DNA from: an uncultured Rhodospirillaceae bacterium
Lineage (GTDB): Bacteria > Pseudomonadota > Alphaproteobacteria > RF32 > CAG-239
Direction: 5' to 3'
Assembly: GCA_900313185.1 (NCBI GenBank)
Contig: OMQI01000164.1
Coordinates: forward strand, 1 to 5,275
Length of the DNA stretch: 5,275 nucleotides
Positions 5,212 to 5,275 of this stretch are shown one piece after another. The notes beneath the pieces were generated by a model. It was not told the origin of the DNA and did not search any database. It worked only from the letters and a program-made list of their open reading frames with translations. Made by a program: the position numbers and the translations under genes. The stretch's first letter is position 1. Each line of letters opens with the position of its first letter.

Positions 5212-5275
5212 CCACGCATTGATTTTATTTGATACCTGAGGTTTATATTTTTCTTCAATGTTATTAAAATTCTCG
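5191..5275 (-). CDS. C-terminal end of a leftward gene, cut by window edge
   Basis: Reading leftward from 5274, an open frame of 27 codons ends at TAG 5193-5191. It gives a tail ending in QVSNKINAWLNKIAE. The tail is charged, looks helical and contains Trp and Pro, which fits a real protein end better than translated spacer. If real, the gene converges on the HAD gene and overlaps its last 21 bases, and no terminator hairpin is visible between them. A second leftward frame is also open for about 21 codons, so the evidence is modest. The protein family cannot be recognised from this fragment. Confidence 0.4.
   Translation of the reverse strand, partial: ENFNNIEEKYKPQVSNKINAWLNKIAE

Overview
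This window comes from an AT-rich Gram-negative chromosome. The best guess is a low-GC alphaproteobacterium. Three things suggest this: lipid A synthesis uses LpxI rather than LpxH, lpxI sits directly before lpxB, and the ComEC protein is short and lacks a C-terminal metallo-beta-lactamase domain. The taxonomic call is an inference from gene content and protein style.

Layout. Positions 1-105 are a short AT-rich intergenic stretch. It holds a good-looking leftward promoter cut by the window edge and a weaker rightward one. From about 106 to 4135 lies a tightly packed rightward operon, lpxI - lpxB - comEC, with a 1-base overlap (TAATG) and a 4-base overlap (ATGA). LpxI removes UMP from UDP-2,3-diacylglucosamine to give lipid X. 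LpxB joins lipid X to a second UDP-2,3-diacylglucosamine to form the lipid A disaccharide. The third gene encodes a polytopic membrane protein of the ComEC/Rec2 DNA-uptake channel family.

After a 62-bp gap with a plausible promoter there is a complete tRNA-Gly(CCC) gene with encoded CCA and a compact terminator hairpin. The 3' end of this tRNA, from the T-loop onward, plus the terminator is repeated perfectly (49 bp) exactly 200 bp downstream. The 151 bp between the copies is not recognisable as a gene. It begins with a broken inverted copy of the tRNA 3' end: 9 bp and 14 bp perfect inverted matches. This looks like a very small tRNA-targeted insertion, or the scar of a larger integrated element, and is the most interesting part of the window.

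The second terminator copy is followed by a complete HAD-superfamily phosphatase or phosphomutase gene with its own Shine-Dalgarno. At the right edge a leftward reading frame, cut by the window end, appears to end inside the 3' end of the HAD gene, giving a short convergent overlap.
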